Shown here: positions 43,240-53,909 of the stretch, piece by piece
Layout: each line of letters opens with the position of its first letter
How positions within the stretch are numbered: position 1 is the stretch's first letter
Source: Septoria linicola
Taxonomy: Eukaryota > Ascomycota > Dothideomycetes > Mycosphaerellales > Mycosphaerellaceae
Length of the DNA: 64,000 bases
Direction of reading: 5' to 3'
Assembly (NCBI GenBank): GCA_024114885.1
Contig: CP099428.1
Span: forward strand, 124,001-188,000
The notes under the pieces: generated by a model
The model's input: the letters and a program-made list of their open reading frames with translations, nothing else
Database searches by the model: none
What the model was told of the DNA's origin: nothing
Made by a program: the position numbers and the translations under genes

Positions 43240-44333
43240 ATGCTGCAGATTGAATGTAGTGGCTCGCCCAGAGAGGCAGGTCGACTGGGAGCATTTGTAT
43301 GTGTCCCTGGCTGACGATTGCCTAGATTGGCTTCACCCACGGCCAGAAGGCAAAAGAACACATCTCAAGAAGCATTGCCTTCTACACATGGCAGTTCCAA
43401 GATTCGGCAAAGCTCTCCTGGGCTGAAGTTCGCAAGCTCGCTTCACTATTCGAACCTACAATTCGAGATAAATGGCCCGCTTACCACGAAGAGATGCAAG
43501 GCATTGCCGAAGGTGCTGGCCTAGATCTCGAGGACATCATAGCGATCAATGTCCGAACAGAGATCACATTCGGCTTGTTCTCAGATGGCTGCACGGCTCT
43601 CAGCTGGCGAACGAGTGGGAACAGCTGGCTCGCGCAAAACTGGGACTGGAATCCGCGTCAGCAAGAGAATTTGGTGCAGCTGAGTATTGAGCAGGCTGGG
43701 AAGCCAACCATCAAGATGATGACCGAGGCTGGGTTGATTGGAAAGATTGGGCTGAATTCTGCCGGCGTTGGAGTCTGTTTGAACGCGATCAAGGCCAAGG
43801 GCATGGATCCGATGAGATTGCCTTGCCATCTTGGTCTGAGAATGGTTCTTGAGAGCACGTCTCGCGATGATGCCGTGCAGAAGCTGGAGAGTGTCGGCAT
43901 AGCTTCAGCTTGCCATATGCTTGTCGCTGATGCAAGTGGTGGTATTGGTCTGGAGTGGTCTGCGAGTGGCTTGCAGAAAGTGCTTATGAACCAGGAGCAG
44001 CAAATCTTCCACAGTAACCACTTTTTGATACAGCACCAGGAGGAAGATACAAACTGGTTGGCGGACAGCAATTTCCGAGTGGCCAGGATTGAAGAACTTG
44101 CCAAAGAAGTGCGCGGACAGCCGACTGCGGATGATCTGTATGGCATCTTCAAGGATACGTCCAATTGGCCTGGTGCGATATGTCGAAGTGCGAAAGGCGA
44201 GAATACTAGTCAGACGCTTTTCAATATCGTTATGGATCTTGAGGCGAGAAGGGCCAGCGTGACAGTCGGACGTCCAGTGGAACCGGCGGAGAGCTTCGAT
44301 TTGTCCTTTGCAGGCGGTGAGGCTCGGTTATGA
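43240..44333 (+). CDS. isopenicillin-N acyltransferase-like hydrolase (peptidase C45)
   Basis: Exons 43240-43275 and 43326-44333 give 347 aa, close to the 357 aa of Penicillium PenDE. The family N-terminus reads MLQIECSGSPRE then IGFTHGQKAKEHISRSI. To join these in phase the intron must be GC-AG (GAG, then GCAGGT.., 50 nt). The autocatalytic nucleophile lies in SDGCTALSW (Cys101); the N-terminal nucleophile would be freed by self-cleavage before that Cys. Later blocks: WLAQNWDWNPRQ, GLIGKIGLNSAGVGVCLNA and RLPCHLGLRMVLES. The family cleaves or transfers acyl groups on amides. No IPNS or NRPS lies in the window, so it is unlikely to serve penicillin synthesis. Intact apart from the unusual splice donor. 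Confidence 0.9.
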
Positions 44334-45158
44334 GTCACTGATTCCTGTAGAGAGATGAAGCATGAGTGTATAAGTGTCAGTAAAGGCCATAAAAGCACAG
44401 TCCGAGACTCATGGAGTCGGCGATCCGTCCACTTGTGTCAGCATCGTTCGTTCCTATCCTGCTCATGCCGTTGCAGCTAGACTCGGCCTCGTCTGTTGAT
44501 GAATGATCTGATGCGGAAAACTTTCTTTGTTGTTCTGTCTGTGAAGACGAAGGCCAACAACTAACTACGCGTTGTTGTGATGCCAAGATTGAAGTGGCCT
44601 GTGCAGAGCTTGACCACACCATCATGCTCCAGCACTCTGGCCTTTTCCAACGGCGCATTGTGTCATCTTGTAGTCACCGCCATCTCCAGTCTAGGGTTCC
44701 TTCGCAATGCTCATGGCGTCCACGCGGTTATCGCATCCTGACACTCCCTCGTGAACACGAGAAGCCTTCCGCTGCCCGCATGTTAGAGGCCGCAAGAGAT
44801 GTCTTGACACCCAAGAGTTGATGCCTCATCGTACTTTGCTGATTTGATTCTCACGTGGTCGCGGAGACACCACTTTCCGGTCCGGGGTTAATCTATCTCG
44901 CATTAGTCTCATGCCTTCTATGGTATACCGCCAGACCGAAGTGCGCAGCGGAGCTGGGCTTACAGGGATGCCAAAGTGCCGGTGCTCGTGCTACACATCT
45001 TCGCGATGACAAGCGCACTATCTAAATATTCGCCGACGGTATCGGGACCATCGGCAATATCGAAGTGACCGCTATACAGACTCTATGCTGACCATACCAT
45101 GCCCCTCTTCACACTTCACATGCGCTCAGCAGAACCTTCCTTATGACAGCCAGAAAAC
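44334..45158. other. intergenic
   Basis: No gene recognised. A TTTCTTTGTTGTTCTGTC pyrimidine tract is at about 44522-44540; the rest is unremarkable. Confidence 0.45.
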
Positions 45159-45332
45159 ATGCAAAGCGATTTGTCCTTGGACAAGACCTTCACAATCACG
45201 ACATCTGGCACATCCACAAGGCCATCGACTAGGACTTCAGGCAGGCGACGAAAGTCGTCCTTTCATGTGACAAGCTTCGCATTCTCGGTCGCTTGTAAAC
45301 TGCTGTCGGTGTATCAACCGCCTCCTCCGATG

Positions 45333-46184
45333 CGGTCCATCCGCCCATCGTCGCCCGTGCCTTCAGCGATCTCTTCAGTATACAGCTCGCCAGGTCTGCT
45401 GCCGATCAATGTCTATGGAGATATCACTGGTCCGCATCTATGCAAGATTGTTCTTATCATGAAGGAATTACACCTACCGTACCAGCTTAGCATCATCGAC
45501 GTAGAAGCCCTCAAGGCCGATCTGCACACACCGCCTGATCCCAACAAGGGAGCTCCTGCTATCCAGGACCCAAATACTGGGCTGGTCCTGTGTGAGGTAA
45601 GTGCTCGCAGGAAGTCTGCGCTGGTTAAGCCTCAGAGAGGACATCTGTGTGAGAATTGCGCAGTCTGAAAAGAGACTGTCACGAGAATTGGCTTACGACC
45701 AGACCGGCTGACTGACAGTGCATAGTCCGGCGCTATCGTGGAGTACCTCGAAGATACGTACGACCAAGGAAGCAAACTTCGCTACACATCATTCCCTGAG
45801 AAGTATCAGCAAAAGCAGTGGGCCTGGCACCAGTTTGGCGGCCATGAATCATTGCTCGGAAGCGAAGCGTTTATATCTGTGCACGAATACTATGGGAATG
45901 TGATACGAGGCACTCTGGCCACAATCGAGAATCATCTCAACGCCACAGGAAACCTCTACCTCGTTGGCGATCGGGTCACCTATGCAGACCTGATGTATGT
46001 CGCCTCGAAGGAAGTGGTAGCTAGCACTCTGATGGAGAGCTTCAACGACGACTTTGAAGTGGAGTGGAGACAAGCGTGGCCCAGGACTTATGATTGGTAT
46101 CAGCGGGTGATGATGAGGGACGCTGTGAAAGAGGCCCTTGCTGAGAGGTTGAAGATCATGGACGAGCGAGGGTGGACTGAATAA
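45333..46184 (+). CDS. glutathione S-transferase, Ure2-like
   Basis: Exons 45333-45596 and 45726-46184, with a 129-nt intron (GTAAGT..CATAG), give 240 aa. The thioredoxin-like N-terminal domain reads INVYGDITGPHLCKIVLIMKE, then NKGAPAIQDPNTGLVL and SGAIVEYLEDTYDQ. The helical C-terminal domain includes GNLYLVGDRVTYADLMYV with the conserved N-capping Asp. Family members conjugate glutathione to electrophiles or act as peroxidases in the cytosol. The frame is open upstream to ATG 45159 (58 more residues, Ser/Thr/Arg-rich), a possible targeting extension; the ATG at 45333 gives the usual length. Confidence 0.9.
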
Positions 46185-47713
46185 AGTCCACGGCGACCAG
46201 AGCGGGTCTCTTTTGGAGCCCTCGTTGATCACGTCAAAACATCTTCGAAGCTGGTCCTGCAAGCTTGGGTTGCCGGGAAGTGATGGGATCCTCATATGTC
46301 TGGCGTTTGTCTCACACCAAAGGAGCCGGATTTGTGTTTTTTCGAGCTCTTCGCTAAGAGCTCGCTACAATGTTGCAGCTCTGAACATTGGCGCTCGAGG
46401 GACGCATCGCCGAACAACCTTCGCTCTGACTTGTCAGCTACATGACAATGAGAAGCATACCGCTGCTGTTGAGGTTCTCACTGGAATTCCGACGAAATGC
46501 CCAGATTTGCTGCAACGAGATTGCCACGAGCACATCTTGCCTACCAGCCTGGCCAAGGGTCTCAAGGAGACCATCGAGGCTCTGTATCAGGGGTCTTGCC
46601 AGCATGCTCTCGGAAGCACGTATACTGAGACTGGTAAGGCAGATAAGCCCGGAGCTCCCGGCAGATTGAGCGCTGTGAGAATAAGTACAGCCCAGGGGAT
46701 ATTTCGGAAGGCCGAAAGTCTGCAGGCCTCACATCGAGGCAGTCCTGGGCGACACAGTTCACACCAATCTGCTCAGAGAACCGAGAATCGATGACTTGCA
46801 CACGCTTGAAACGATCATGAGAAGGACGAGGCTGCACCAGCTCCAGCGAACTGAAATGTCTCGCGAGCCTACTCGAGTTATGGAATATTAGGAAAGAAGG
46901 TCGATGAGCTAGTGTGATGGGGTAAAAAAGAATAATTGGTTTGGGGCGATTTGAGGATGGGTTGTATAATGCTTTGACGTTCGGACAATCTGGCAAGACT
47001 CAGCATCTGGTTCGGTGCATTGACACTATGCTGCCAGCTATTTCAGTGAAATATCCATGGCAAGCAGATTCCGGACCTGCTAGCCATCAGAAACTCATCG
47101 GCGCTTGCCAATGTGCTGAAGATCGATCCAATGATGATCGCAACCAATTTCGAGAATGCCAAGCCTCACATCCAATTCCACTAGGCTTCCATGAGCGCAT
47201 ACAGAGCGCGAGACGTTCCTTGATCAACAGGACTATGAGAAAGGACATCGTGCGCCATACTATCAGTCCAGAAGGTGACGCTTGGAACACACTCAACTCA
47301 AGTTTCGGGACCCGCCGCCCGGTTCGCAGCATGATGCACCGTGGCCGCGTGTTTGTAGCATATACTAGACAAGAGAAGCAGAGCATTATTATGATTGATC
47401 ATTCGTTCAAGTATTCATTAATTCACTATCGACAGCGAATCCAAGTAAGCAGAAACCCGAAGCATGAGCGATTGCCCGAAGAGCAGAGCCAGCGGCTGGC
47501 AATTCTCATGCCACAGTTGCACCCCATAATGCCGTCAACAATCCAAGAAGAGCTTCTTTCGCTGATTGCACGCAAGCGCTCGCGCCAGAGACAGTCTACT
47601 CACGTAGCCCACGGGCGAACGCGAGCCACGCCACCATTGACGGTGCAGTACTTGTATTGTACAGTTGTAGAACCGCTGTTAGTGACACGAGCACCAGTAG
47701 TGTTGGTGGGCAA
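46185..47713. other. gene-poor stretch with two unrecognised frames
   Basis: Open frames at 46213-46794 (193 codons) and 46941-47750 (269 codons), both plus strand, show no domain, no codon regularity and no clear start context; the second overlaps the minus-strand gene at 47714. A 100-bp piece at 47120-47220 has a diverged copy at 49.83 kb. Confidence 0.4.
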
Positions 47714-48506
47714 TCACTCTATTGGCATGCTTCGACCATCTTCTTCGTAGTGGATGCTATCCTTGCCTTTGTCGACCTTCTCCTTATCGCCTTGTCCCTT
47801 GTCGACCTCCTCGTTGTCGACTTGTCCCTCATCAAAAAGCTTGCGCAAGTCCAATTCGCTAGCTGCAAGCTTCAAGCCCTCGCGGTCGCGTCGCAGTCGC
47901 ATACTAGTTTGCCACTGAGTTTCGGCTACGGCCGCTGTCAGCTTCACTTACATAAGGTAGGAAAGTGAGGGAAGGTCTTCTTACCCGAATCTGCAGAGGC
48001 GTGGTCTTCTGCGCACTTTCATCTTCTTGTCCGGGCAAGGGATCGGCTGGACCATCGAACATTGCTATAAAATGCGGCGGCGTAGACGGAGCTGTATCCA
48101 CTGCTGGTTTCGCGGTCGCCGCGTCTTCTGCTTCGAGTGCGGCGTAGATGGTGGACTTCATCTGCGCGAGCAGAGCAGGCATCTGTTGAACAGTGTCTTC
48201 GTCGCCCGGCTCACCATAGGCGCATGCGAGGTCGTAACCGCGTTGCGCTTTGTGCAGGTGACTCATAGTGGCTTCGTGGTCGTCGACTACGTTCGCAAGG
48301 AAGGTGTGGAGATATACAAAATGGTAGCGATGCAGGGCACGGTCATCTTCGAGGATGTCGTAAGCAGCCCCAATGAATTCCTCGAGCTTGTTCTCATTGT
48401 ACAACTAATAGGTCGCAGCAATAGTAGGAAGGGGGTAGTCGTCCTCCATTCTGGACCCGCGCGGTGACACTGATGATGGCGGAGGTGGTGCTGATAGTGA
48501 TGCCAT
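47714..48506 (-). CDS. hypothetical protein, acidic C-terminus
   Basis: Three exons are proposed on the minus strand: 48506-48471, 48404-47985 and 47941-47714; the introns are 66 nt (GTGTCA..TTAG) and 43 nt (GTAAGA..GAAG). The total is 684 nt, 227 aa. The body reads as a helical, tetratricopeptide-like fold (YDILEDDRALHRYHFVYLH; MSHLHKAQRGYDLACAYG; LLAQMKSTIYAALEAE). After a Pro/Thr-rich linker the C-terminus is charged, with VDKG repeats (EEVDKGQGDKEKVDKG). No family is recognised. The middle exon is the most reliable part; the first exon and the splice choices rest on phase alone. Confidence 0.5.
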
Positions 48507-49418
48507 TGCAAGTTCATTGTACGTGAATAAATGAGTGAAGCATCTGGAACGTTGTGAGCTAGCAAGTAGTCACTGTAAGCGAAAAGCTTCTTGCTCAAGA
48601 TACACAGGCCGGTCTTGCTGCAGAAGGAATGGTTTGAGATCATCATCCTAAGGAGTGGCATACTCGAGCGTTTGGCTGCATTGGCCGGTCGAGCATAAAC
48701 GGATTACGTCGATCGTATGCTGCTTGCGTCGAATTCGCGGCTCGGAATCGACTGGGTGAAATTTTTGGTGCACGATGTACTTTGATCCTGCGATCATTGT
48801 AGAGTCTGCTGTTTGTATGTATGCTCGATGAATCAGGCTTGTTGGGATCAGCTCAGTCCTCGCATCCCTTACCTGCGCAATCCTGTGGATAGACAAGCCC
48901 GACACATCGGTGATGCTGTCAAGTGGTCGTTACGTTCAACTCGTCTACCATGAAGTGTGTCCTTGTGCTAAGGTCCGCGCCTCTCTGTGCGCGCCTTGCC
49001 TTGATGGAAGTCTGGCTACTTCGGCCGAGCACTATGCATCTCCCGATGTGCGCGAGACGTAGACTTGTACATGCAGCTGAATCAATCGTCAGGATCATGA
49101 TATCGACGGAAGATGCTCTGAGTGTGGAAAGGAAAGAAGCGGCGAGAGCGTCCGAGGGTCACGTGTGGCAGACTTCACTTCCCAAAATTCAAAATGCTTG
49201 GCACCACAAAAAATCGTGTTGGATGCACACTCTGCACAACTGTTTCAATTTACAGCAGATGAAGCATGCTGGATCGATTGCTGCTCGTCTGAAAAGTGTA
49301 GTAGTGGCTGTCATGACGTGGCTAAACGTTCGTCAGCCAGAATTCGACCAAAATGGCAAAAAAAGGAGCAGGATCGATTGAACAACCTTGTCAACATCCT
49401 GAATGATGTTCAGGACAT
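48507..49418. other. gene-poor stretch
   Basis: No supported gene. Scattered frames of 60-150 codons are not protein-like. Confidence 0.4.
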
Positions 49419-49505
49419 TACTTTCGTTGGGATTCGATCCCAAGACCTTCTGTGTACAACGCGGAGCGTGTTAGACAGATGTGATAACCAACTGTGGGGA
49501 CGTTA
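49419..49505 (-). pseudogene. tRNA-Val(AAC) relic with intron
   Basis: On the minus strand the D-loop region (GTTGGTTATCAC), an anticodon arm with loop CTAACAC (anticodon AAC), a T arm (TTGGG/CCCAA around ATCGAAT) and the 3' acceptor half CGAAAGT+A follow in tRNA order. A 14-nt intron sits one base after the anticodon, and the stem TCTGT/ACAGA pairs fully. The 5' acceptor half and the 5' D-stem strand do not match (ACTTTCG and GTG expected), so no cloverleaf closes. A decayed tRNA gene or a tRNA-derived SINE head. Confidence 0.7.
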
Positions 49506-50284
49506 GCAATAGCTCGCATGTTGATATGGTAAGGGAAGTGAGTACTAACCTACACCACGAAAGCCGCTTTTTGATGCGGAAGGAAGATTCTAGATGATAT
49601 ATCATTACTATAGACTGCTACAGGGGCCGTTGCCCGCTTCGTGCGGGTCAGATCAGCCCCAGGCCCGAGCAAAGCCGAATTTGGGGAGCTCACGCTTCAG
49701 ATATTGTACGGACGACTTCTACGACTTCTGCCTTGCTATATATACCTCAATACAAGTCCAACAGGACGACAAATGATCCATGAAGTGTCGTTGTTGTGCA
49801 GAAGATCCATTCCATATGCTAAATGATCGTCCCAACGGACTTTGAGAATGCCAAGCCTAGCATCCATCAAGTCAACGATAGCTTCCATGAAGAACTAGCA
49901 AGTGTGAGACATCTCTTAACACCAATGAGTGTATATTATGAGATCGTACGTATTTGCTAAGAAGAGCTCGAGATCTGAATGTGCCAAAGAAGACTTGCTT
50001 TTACATCTTACCAGGTTACGATTGATACATATGCACATCGATGACTGTAAGCAAGACAAGGCTGAGTACTATTGCTATGCTAATGCTTTCGCATTGAGTC
50101 GGACGGTAGGACAGTACGAGGGTCTGGAACGAACATGTGGTCCTCGACTGGGCGCTTGTCGATCCAGCTATACCACGAATGCCACAGACAACATCTGTGT
50201 CTCTTGAGCAAAAAGGCTCTTGATCGAAGTGACTACCTGATTGCCCGCAACGTTCCAGGTATTTCCAGTCATGATACAAGCACA
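49506..50284. other. gene-poor stretch with a duplicated fragment
   Basis: The segment 49822-49925 resembles 47120-47225 (shared GAGAATGCCAAGCCT, CATCCA, GCTTCCATGA, GAGAC in the same order). No gene supported. Confidence 0.5.
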
Positions 50285-51306
50285 ATGGCAAGTCCAGCAC
50301 AGTTTGCTGCTGGACCAAGCTACCCATATCATATTCTTCATCCTCTCTGTCACATCCCGCTCAAACCTCCACTTCGTTTCAGCAGCAAATCCTCCATGCC
50401 CACCCTCAAAGACATCTCCGTCCACCTCCAAACCACCAAACCCCACGCTCAACTAAGCCCCTCCCTCCCCGACCCCTCCCTCCTCAACCAAGAACCAAAC
50501 ACCACAACCCACCTAATCCTCTCCCATCCCGGACAACCCTTTCGAGTCGTCATCGAATCTCAAACTGCATATCCCGCAGCTTTGCCAGATAGCTGTGATG
50601 TCGTCAGAATTCGAGTTCTGATTGGAAGGAAAGTAGTCGCTGAAAGTCCGGATTTGTGGCGAGGAGAGGCTAGGCTGGAAGTTAGTATTGGGAAGGGGTT
50701 GAGGTTTGCAGATACTAATGGGGAGGAAGGAACGGAGGTTAGTGGTGATGGTGACAAGGATGGGAAGGAGGAGAATGAGGAGGAAGAGCTTCGCGAGATT
50801 GTGGTGCAGGTCGTTCCGTGCCGAAGTCGAAGCCGCGATTTGGAGAGAGGCGAGCAGCAAGCTACCACCATCCCTGGACCTCTTGAGCAGACCATCGATC
50901 CAATCCCCAACAGCACCCTAGCCTTCATCTTCAAATACCGCACCCTCCCCGAACTGCAACACCTCCTCTCCCCTTCGGATCTCGCAACCCTCACCCAACC
51001 CTCCCCAACCAACCCACCCCTCCCATCAGCGAAACCCTCCCACCCAGCCCCAAGCTTCCCCAAGGAGAATTTTACATCTGCTGCGGCCGCATGCTCGCCG
51101 GCGGTTCTCCGGATCCCAAAACAGGCATCATCCCGCACACAGGGATCATCGCTTGTAGCAACGAATGGTGTCAAACACCCGGCCAAGCGTGGCATAAAAG
51201 CTGCGCCGGGATGCAGATTTGGGAGGAACCCGAGGGAGTGTGGTTTTGTCCCGAGTGTAGGGTCAGGCCGAGGGAGCAGATGGAGGTGAAATTTGAGGGT
51301 CGTTGA
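50285..51306 (+). pseudogene. PHD-finger protein gene with a frame break
   Basis: The main frame from ATG 50285 (an alternative at 50396, MPTLKDISVHLQ) encodes about 260 residues with an ordered part (PFRVVIESQTAYPAALPDSC; VVRIRVLIGRKVVAESPDLW) and an acidic stretch. The zinc-binding C-terminus lies one frame over from about 51050 to 51306: FYICCGRMLAGG, GIIACSNEWC, AWHKSCAGM and WFCPECR, a Cys4-His-Cys3 PHD pattern. The two frames must join in the C-rich stretch 50960-51060, where no GT donor is available, so an intron cannot explain it; a one-base indel can. PHD fingers read histone H3 tails. Either a recent frameshift or a base-calling error in a C-rich stretch. Confidence 0.65.
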
Positions 51307-51382
51307 GGAAAGAGAAAAGTAGAATGTTGGGAGAGGAGTGGAAGCTTTGATGATTACTTTAGGCGAGATATAGCTTGGTGGG

Positions 51383-53590
51383 CTATACGAAATCGAACGT
51401 ATCACCCTGGCCTGTGAGCATGGTCTTGACTCTTTCTGTGCCGACGATACGTTCCAGGCGGAGGCCGTCCCATTTGCTAAAGATATTGCGTACGCTGGTC
51501 TCGACGGGATCGATGCCACCTTCGTTGATTGTAGCGCTGAGGTAGCCTTCGACGACTTCTTGGTAGAAAATGGGATTGTCGGGAAGGCCATACATCACAA
51601 CACGTTTCACGCCTTTCATCCTGATGCGGTAGAAGTGGTGCGCTCGCTGTGTGTACAGTAGGATGGAATGTCGTCCGTTGCGGAAGTGTGCTTGAGCTCG
51701 TCTCTGTTCGGATTTCTCACTGTAGTCATGGATCGTGCCGAAGGATATGTTTTCAGTTTGTGTCGATGTTGCGAAGTAGTTCCGCAACCGAAGGAAATCA
51801 AAGTATGTAGGCACGAAAACCAGAATGCCAGGTGCTCCATCTGCAGGCTTTGGCATCTTCAACAACCTAGGCAAGATCGCTGTCGTGAAGTATTTGAACC
51901 TCGCGTCAGGATCCCCGGGCGGTGATGGCGAGTCAAAACGTGAAAATGTCTGTTTGATGCCTAGACCAGTGGTTGTGGTGATGGCACCTGAGTATGTCGG
52001 AGCAATCTTGACTTTACCAGCAATGTTCTGCATGTGCGTGTTGTACAGTCTGTTCATCTCGGGTGTGATGTACGCAGACATGACAATGGCCTGCCGGAGG
52101 TACTTGGCGTTTCCATCGAGGTACCAGTTCCGTACTCGGGAAAAGTCGCAGCCATGCGATTCATTGAGCTCGAGATTGAGATGATTAAAGACGATTTCAA
52201 CATTCTCCCAGTTCTGCATCTGCATAGCATCGGCCTGGTCTACTATGACAACCTCGATGGATGTGAGAAAATCATGGTCTCTCTTTCTTTTGTCTTCGTT
52301 CTCGATGATCTTGCGAATGCCTAGGGGCGAGGCCAGAATGATGTCGCTGCCATAGAAAGCAGAGTAAAACTTGAGCGTTTTGCGAGTGAACTTCAGGCCT
52401 GTCATGAAGTCGTCGCTGTCGTTTCCCCCAAACAGCTCACGGAAGTCTTCAGGGATATGTTCTCGATCATCCAGAGGTCCGGCGAAGGAGTCGTCAAATC
52501 GTTTTCGGTTCTCTTGCTGATCAGGTTGAAAAGCGTCGACGATTGCATTTGCGTAATTCGCAGCCATCTGGCGCGTTCCCGTCATGATCAACACCTTGGG
52601 ACGTACGAAGCCCTGATCGCGGAATTCCAGCACTTCAGCATCTTCGGCACGTGCGAGACGCTCGTTATTCTTGATGATGCGATCGCGCCCTTTGAGGACG
52701 TGGTTGACAGCATGGTATGCTGCCATGCTGCGCAGAGAACCAGCGTTTCGAGGTGTCCTGTTCCCTAGAAGCACGTCTGTATAGTTGAACATCTGGGTAG
52801 CCACTATCTGCTCGAGGTCACTCTCAATCGAAAGATGCTTGCCTGCATGTCTGGACAATCGCTCCTTGAGAGGTAGGTCGGTAACACTAGTCACTGCTTT
52901 GCGAACCGCGCCAGACTCAGAATCTCTAGGATGATGAAATGTGCATTGCAATTTCTTGCCAATAGCTCGCTTCTCAGCTCTCAAATTGTTGCTCTGTATG
53001 GCTTCGAGCTTCTGCTTGAGCTCATTGTCGTCCGGGCTGGCAAAGTGCACTTCGTATGGGTCACTGCTCTCGATGTTGTCGTCTTCGTCCTCAGCCAGCA
53101 TCTCCTCCTCGTCTTCGGAGTCTTCTGCTGCTTCGTCGCCTGACATGTCCTGCGGCATACCGTCTTCTTCCGAGTCTTCTTCAGAGTCGCTGTGTTCATC
53201 CTCGTCCGCGACCACTTCAATCTTCCGCCTCTTTGCGCTTCGCTCGCCACCGTTCTCAACCACGTCTGGCTTATGAAGAGATTGCAACAAGCTATTGTAT
53301 GCCTTGACAGTCGGCTTGATCTCAACCTCCTCATCATCATCGTCGACGTCTTCCACGTCTGATTCTGGTTCAGCAACCGTCTGCGGTTGATCGTCCTCCG
53401 AGTCCACATCTTGTACGCGCTGACTATCGAACTTTCGATAGCCATTCTTGGTCTTGATACCGCTTCGTGCCAATTTACCAGCATTCTGCGCTGCACCTCT
53501 GCCACCACGACCTCCAGCTCGTCCTCCTCTGTACCTGCCTCTGCCTCTTGCGCCTCCGCGACTCCCTCCTCTGCCGCGGAACGGAGCCAT
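51383..53590 (-). CDS. UTP25: U3 snoRNA-associated protein UTP25
   Basis: A nucleolar factor of the small-subunit processome, needed for early 18S rRNA cleavages; homologous to vertebrate Def/UTP25. Single 735-codon exon. The start is an Arg/Gly-rich tail (RGGARGRGRYRGGRAG), followed by a long Asp/Glu block with predicted disorder (about 65-165). The DEAD-like pseudo-helicase region then has LSRHAGKHLSIESDLEQ, RPKVLIMTGTRQMAANYANA, IILASPLGIRKIIENE, VVIVDQADAMQMQNWENVE, GILVFVPTYFDFLRLRNYF and VKRVVMYGLPDNPIFYQEVV. No Walker A or DEAD motif is intact, as usual for UTP25. No lesion. Confidence 0.95.
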   Translation of the reverse strand: MAPFRGRGGSRGGARGRGRYRGGRAGGRGGRGAAQNAGKLARSGIKTKNGYRKFDSQRVQDVDSEDDQPQTVAEPESDVEDVDDDDEEVEIKPTVKAYNSLLQSLHKPDVVENGGERSAKRRKIEVVADEDEHSDSEEDSEEDGMPQDMSGDEAAEDSEDEEEMLAEDEDDNIESSDPYEVHFASPDDNELKQKLEAIQSNNLRAEKRAIGKKLQCTFHHPRDSESGAVRKAVTSVTDLPLKERLSRHAGKHLSIESDLEQIVATQMFNYTDVLLGNRTPRNAGSLRSMAAYHAVNHVLKGRDRIIKNNERLARAEDAEVLEFRDQGFVRPKVLIMTGTRQMAANYANAIVDAFQPDQQENRKRFDDSFAGPLDDREHIPEDFRELFGGNDSDDFMTGLKFTRKTLKFYSAFYGSDIILASPLGIRKIIENEDKRKRDHDFLTSIEVVIVDQADAMQMQNWENVEIVFNHLNLELNESHGCDFSRVRNWYLDGNAKYLRQAIVMSAYITPEMNRLYNTHMQNIAGKVKIAPTYSGAITTTTGLGIKQTFSRFDSPSPPGDPDARFKYFTTAILPRLLKMPKPADGAPGILVFVPTYFDFLRLRNYFATSTQTENISFGTIHDYSEKSEQRRAQAHFRNGRHSILLYTQRAHHFYRIRMKGVKRVVMYGLPDNPIFYQEVVEGYLSATINEGGIDPVETSVRNIFSKWDGLRLERIVGTERVKTMLTGQGDTFDFV

Positions 53591-53909
53591 AGTTGCACCT
53601 TCCTACTCCAGATTCTCAAAGTCACGCTACATGTGAGTCGCGCATCACAGCTCCATGTCTGGACCTTGGAATGAACAGAGCACGATGGCTGTCGACGACG
53701 ACGCAGAGACCCCAAGTAACTTTTTGACGGCTGGGCGGATAGCTATCGATTGAACCCTGGTCGAGGAAAATGCGTGCCAAGGCAGCCCACTAACAGCAGG
53801 AAGTCGCGGCGACGACGGCGAACTTTGGAAGCGCGTGCCTGCCAACAATCTTCCCCCCGCCCATCCCGCTCATCACCGCCGACACAGCGACGCCGCCGCT
53901 GCTGCAATC
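53591..53909. promoter_or_regulatory. shared divergent promoter, UTP25 / eIF3f
   Basis: 319 bp between two divergent start codons, serving a ribosome-biogenesis gene and a translation-initiation gene. The sequence has no TATA box that I can see; TCGATTGAACC lies mid-way. Co-regulation is inferred from the arrangement. Confidence 0.6.

Noticed and set aside
43297..43325. 29-nt GT..AG intron in the C45 gene
   Set aside because: Too short for a fungal intron and it would insert RLGAF-type residues where the family has none; a 50-nt GC-AG intron gives the family sequence.
40278..44333. Thioesterase, secreted protein and C45 acyltransferase as a secondary-metabolite cluster
   Set aside because: No backbone enzyme (NRPS, PKS, terpene synthase), transporter or regulator lies with them.
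46941..47750. 269-codon plus-strand open frame
   Set aside because: No motif or codon regularity; it overlaps a better minus-strand gene at its end and contains the duplicated dead fragment.
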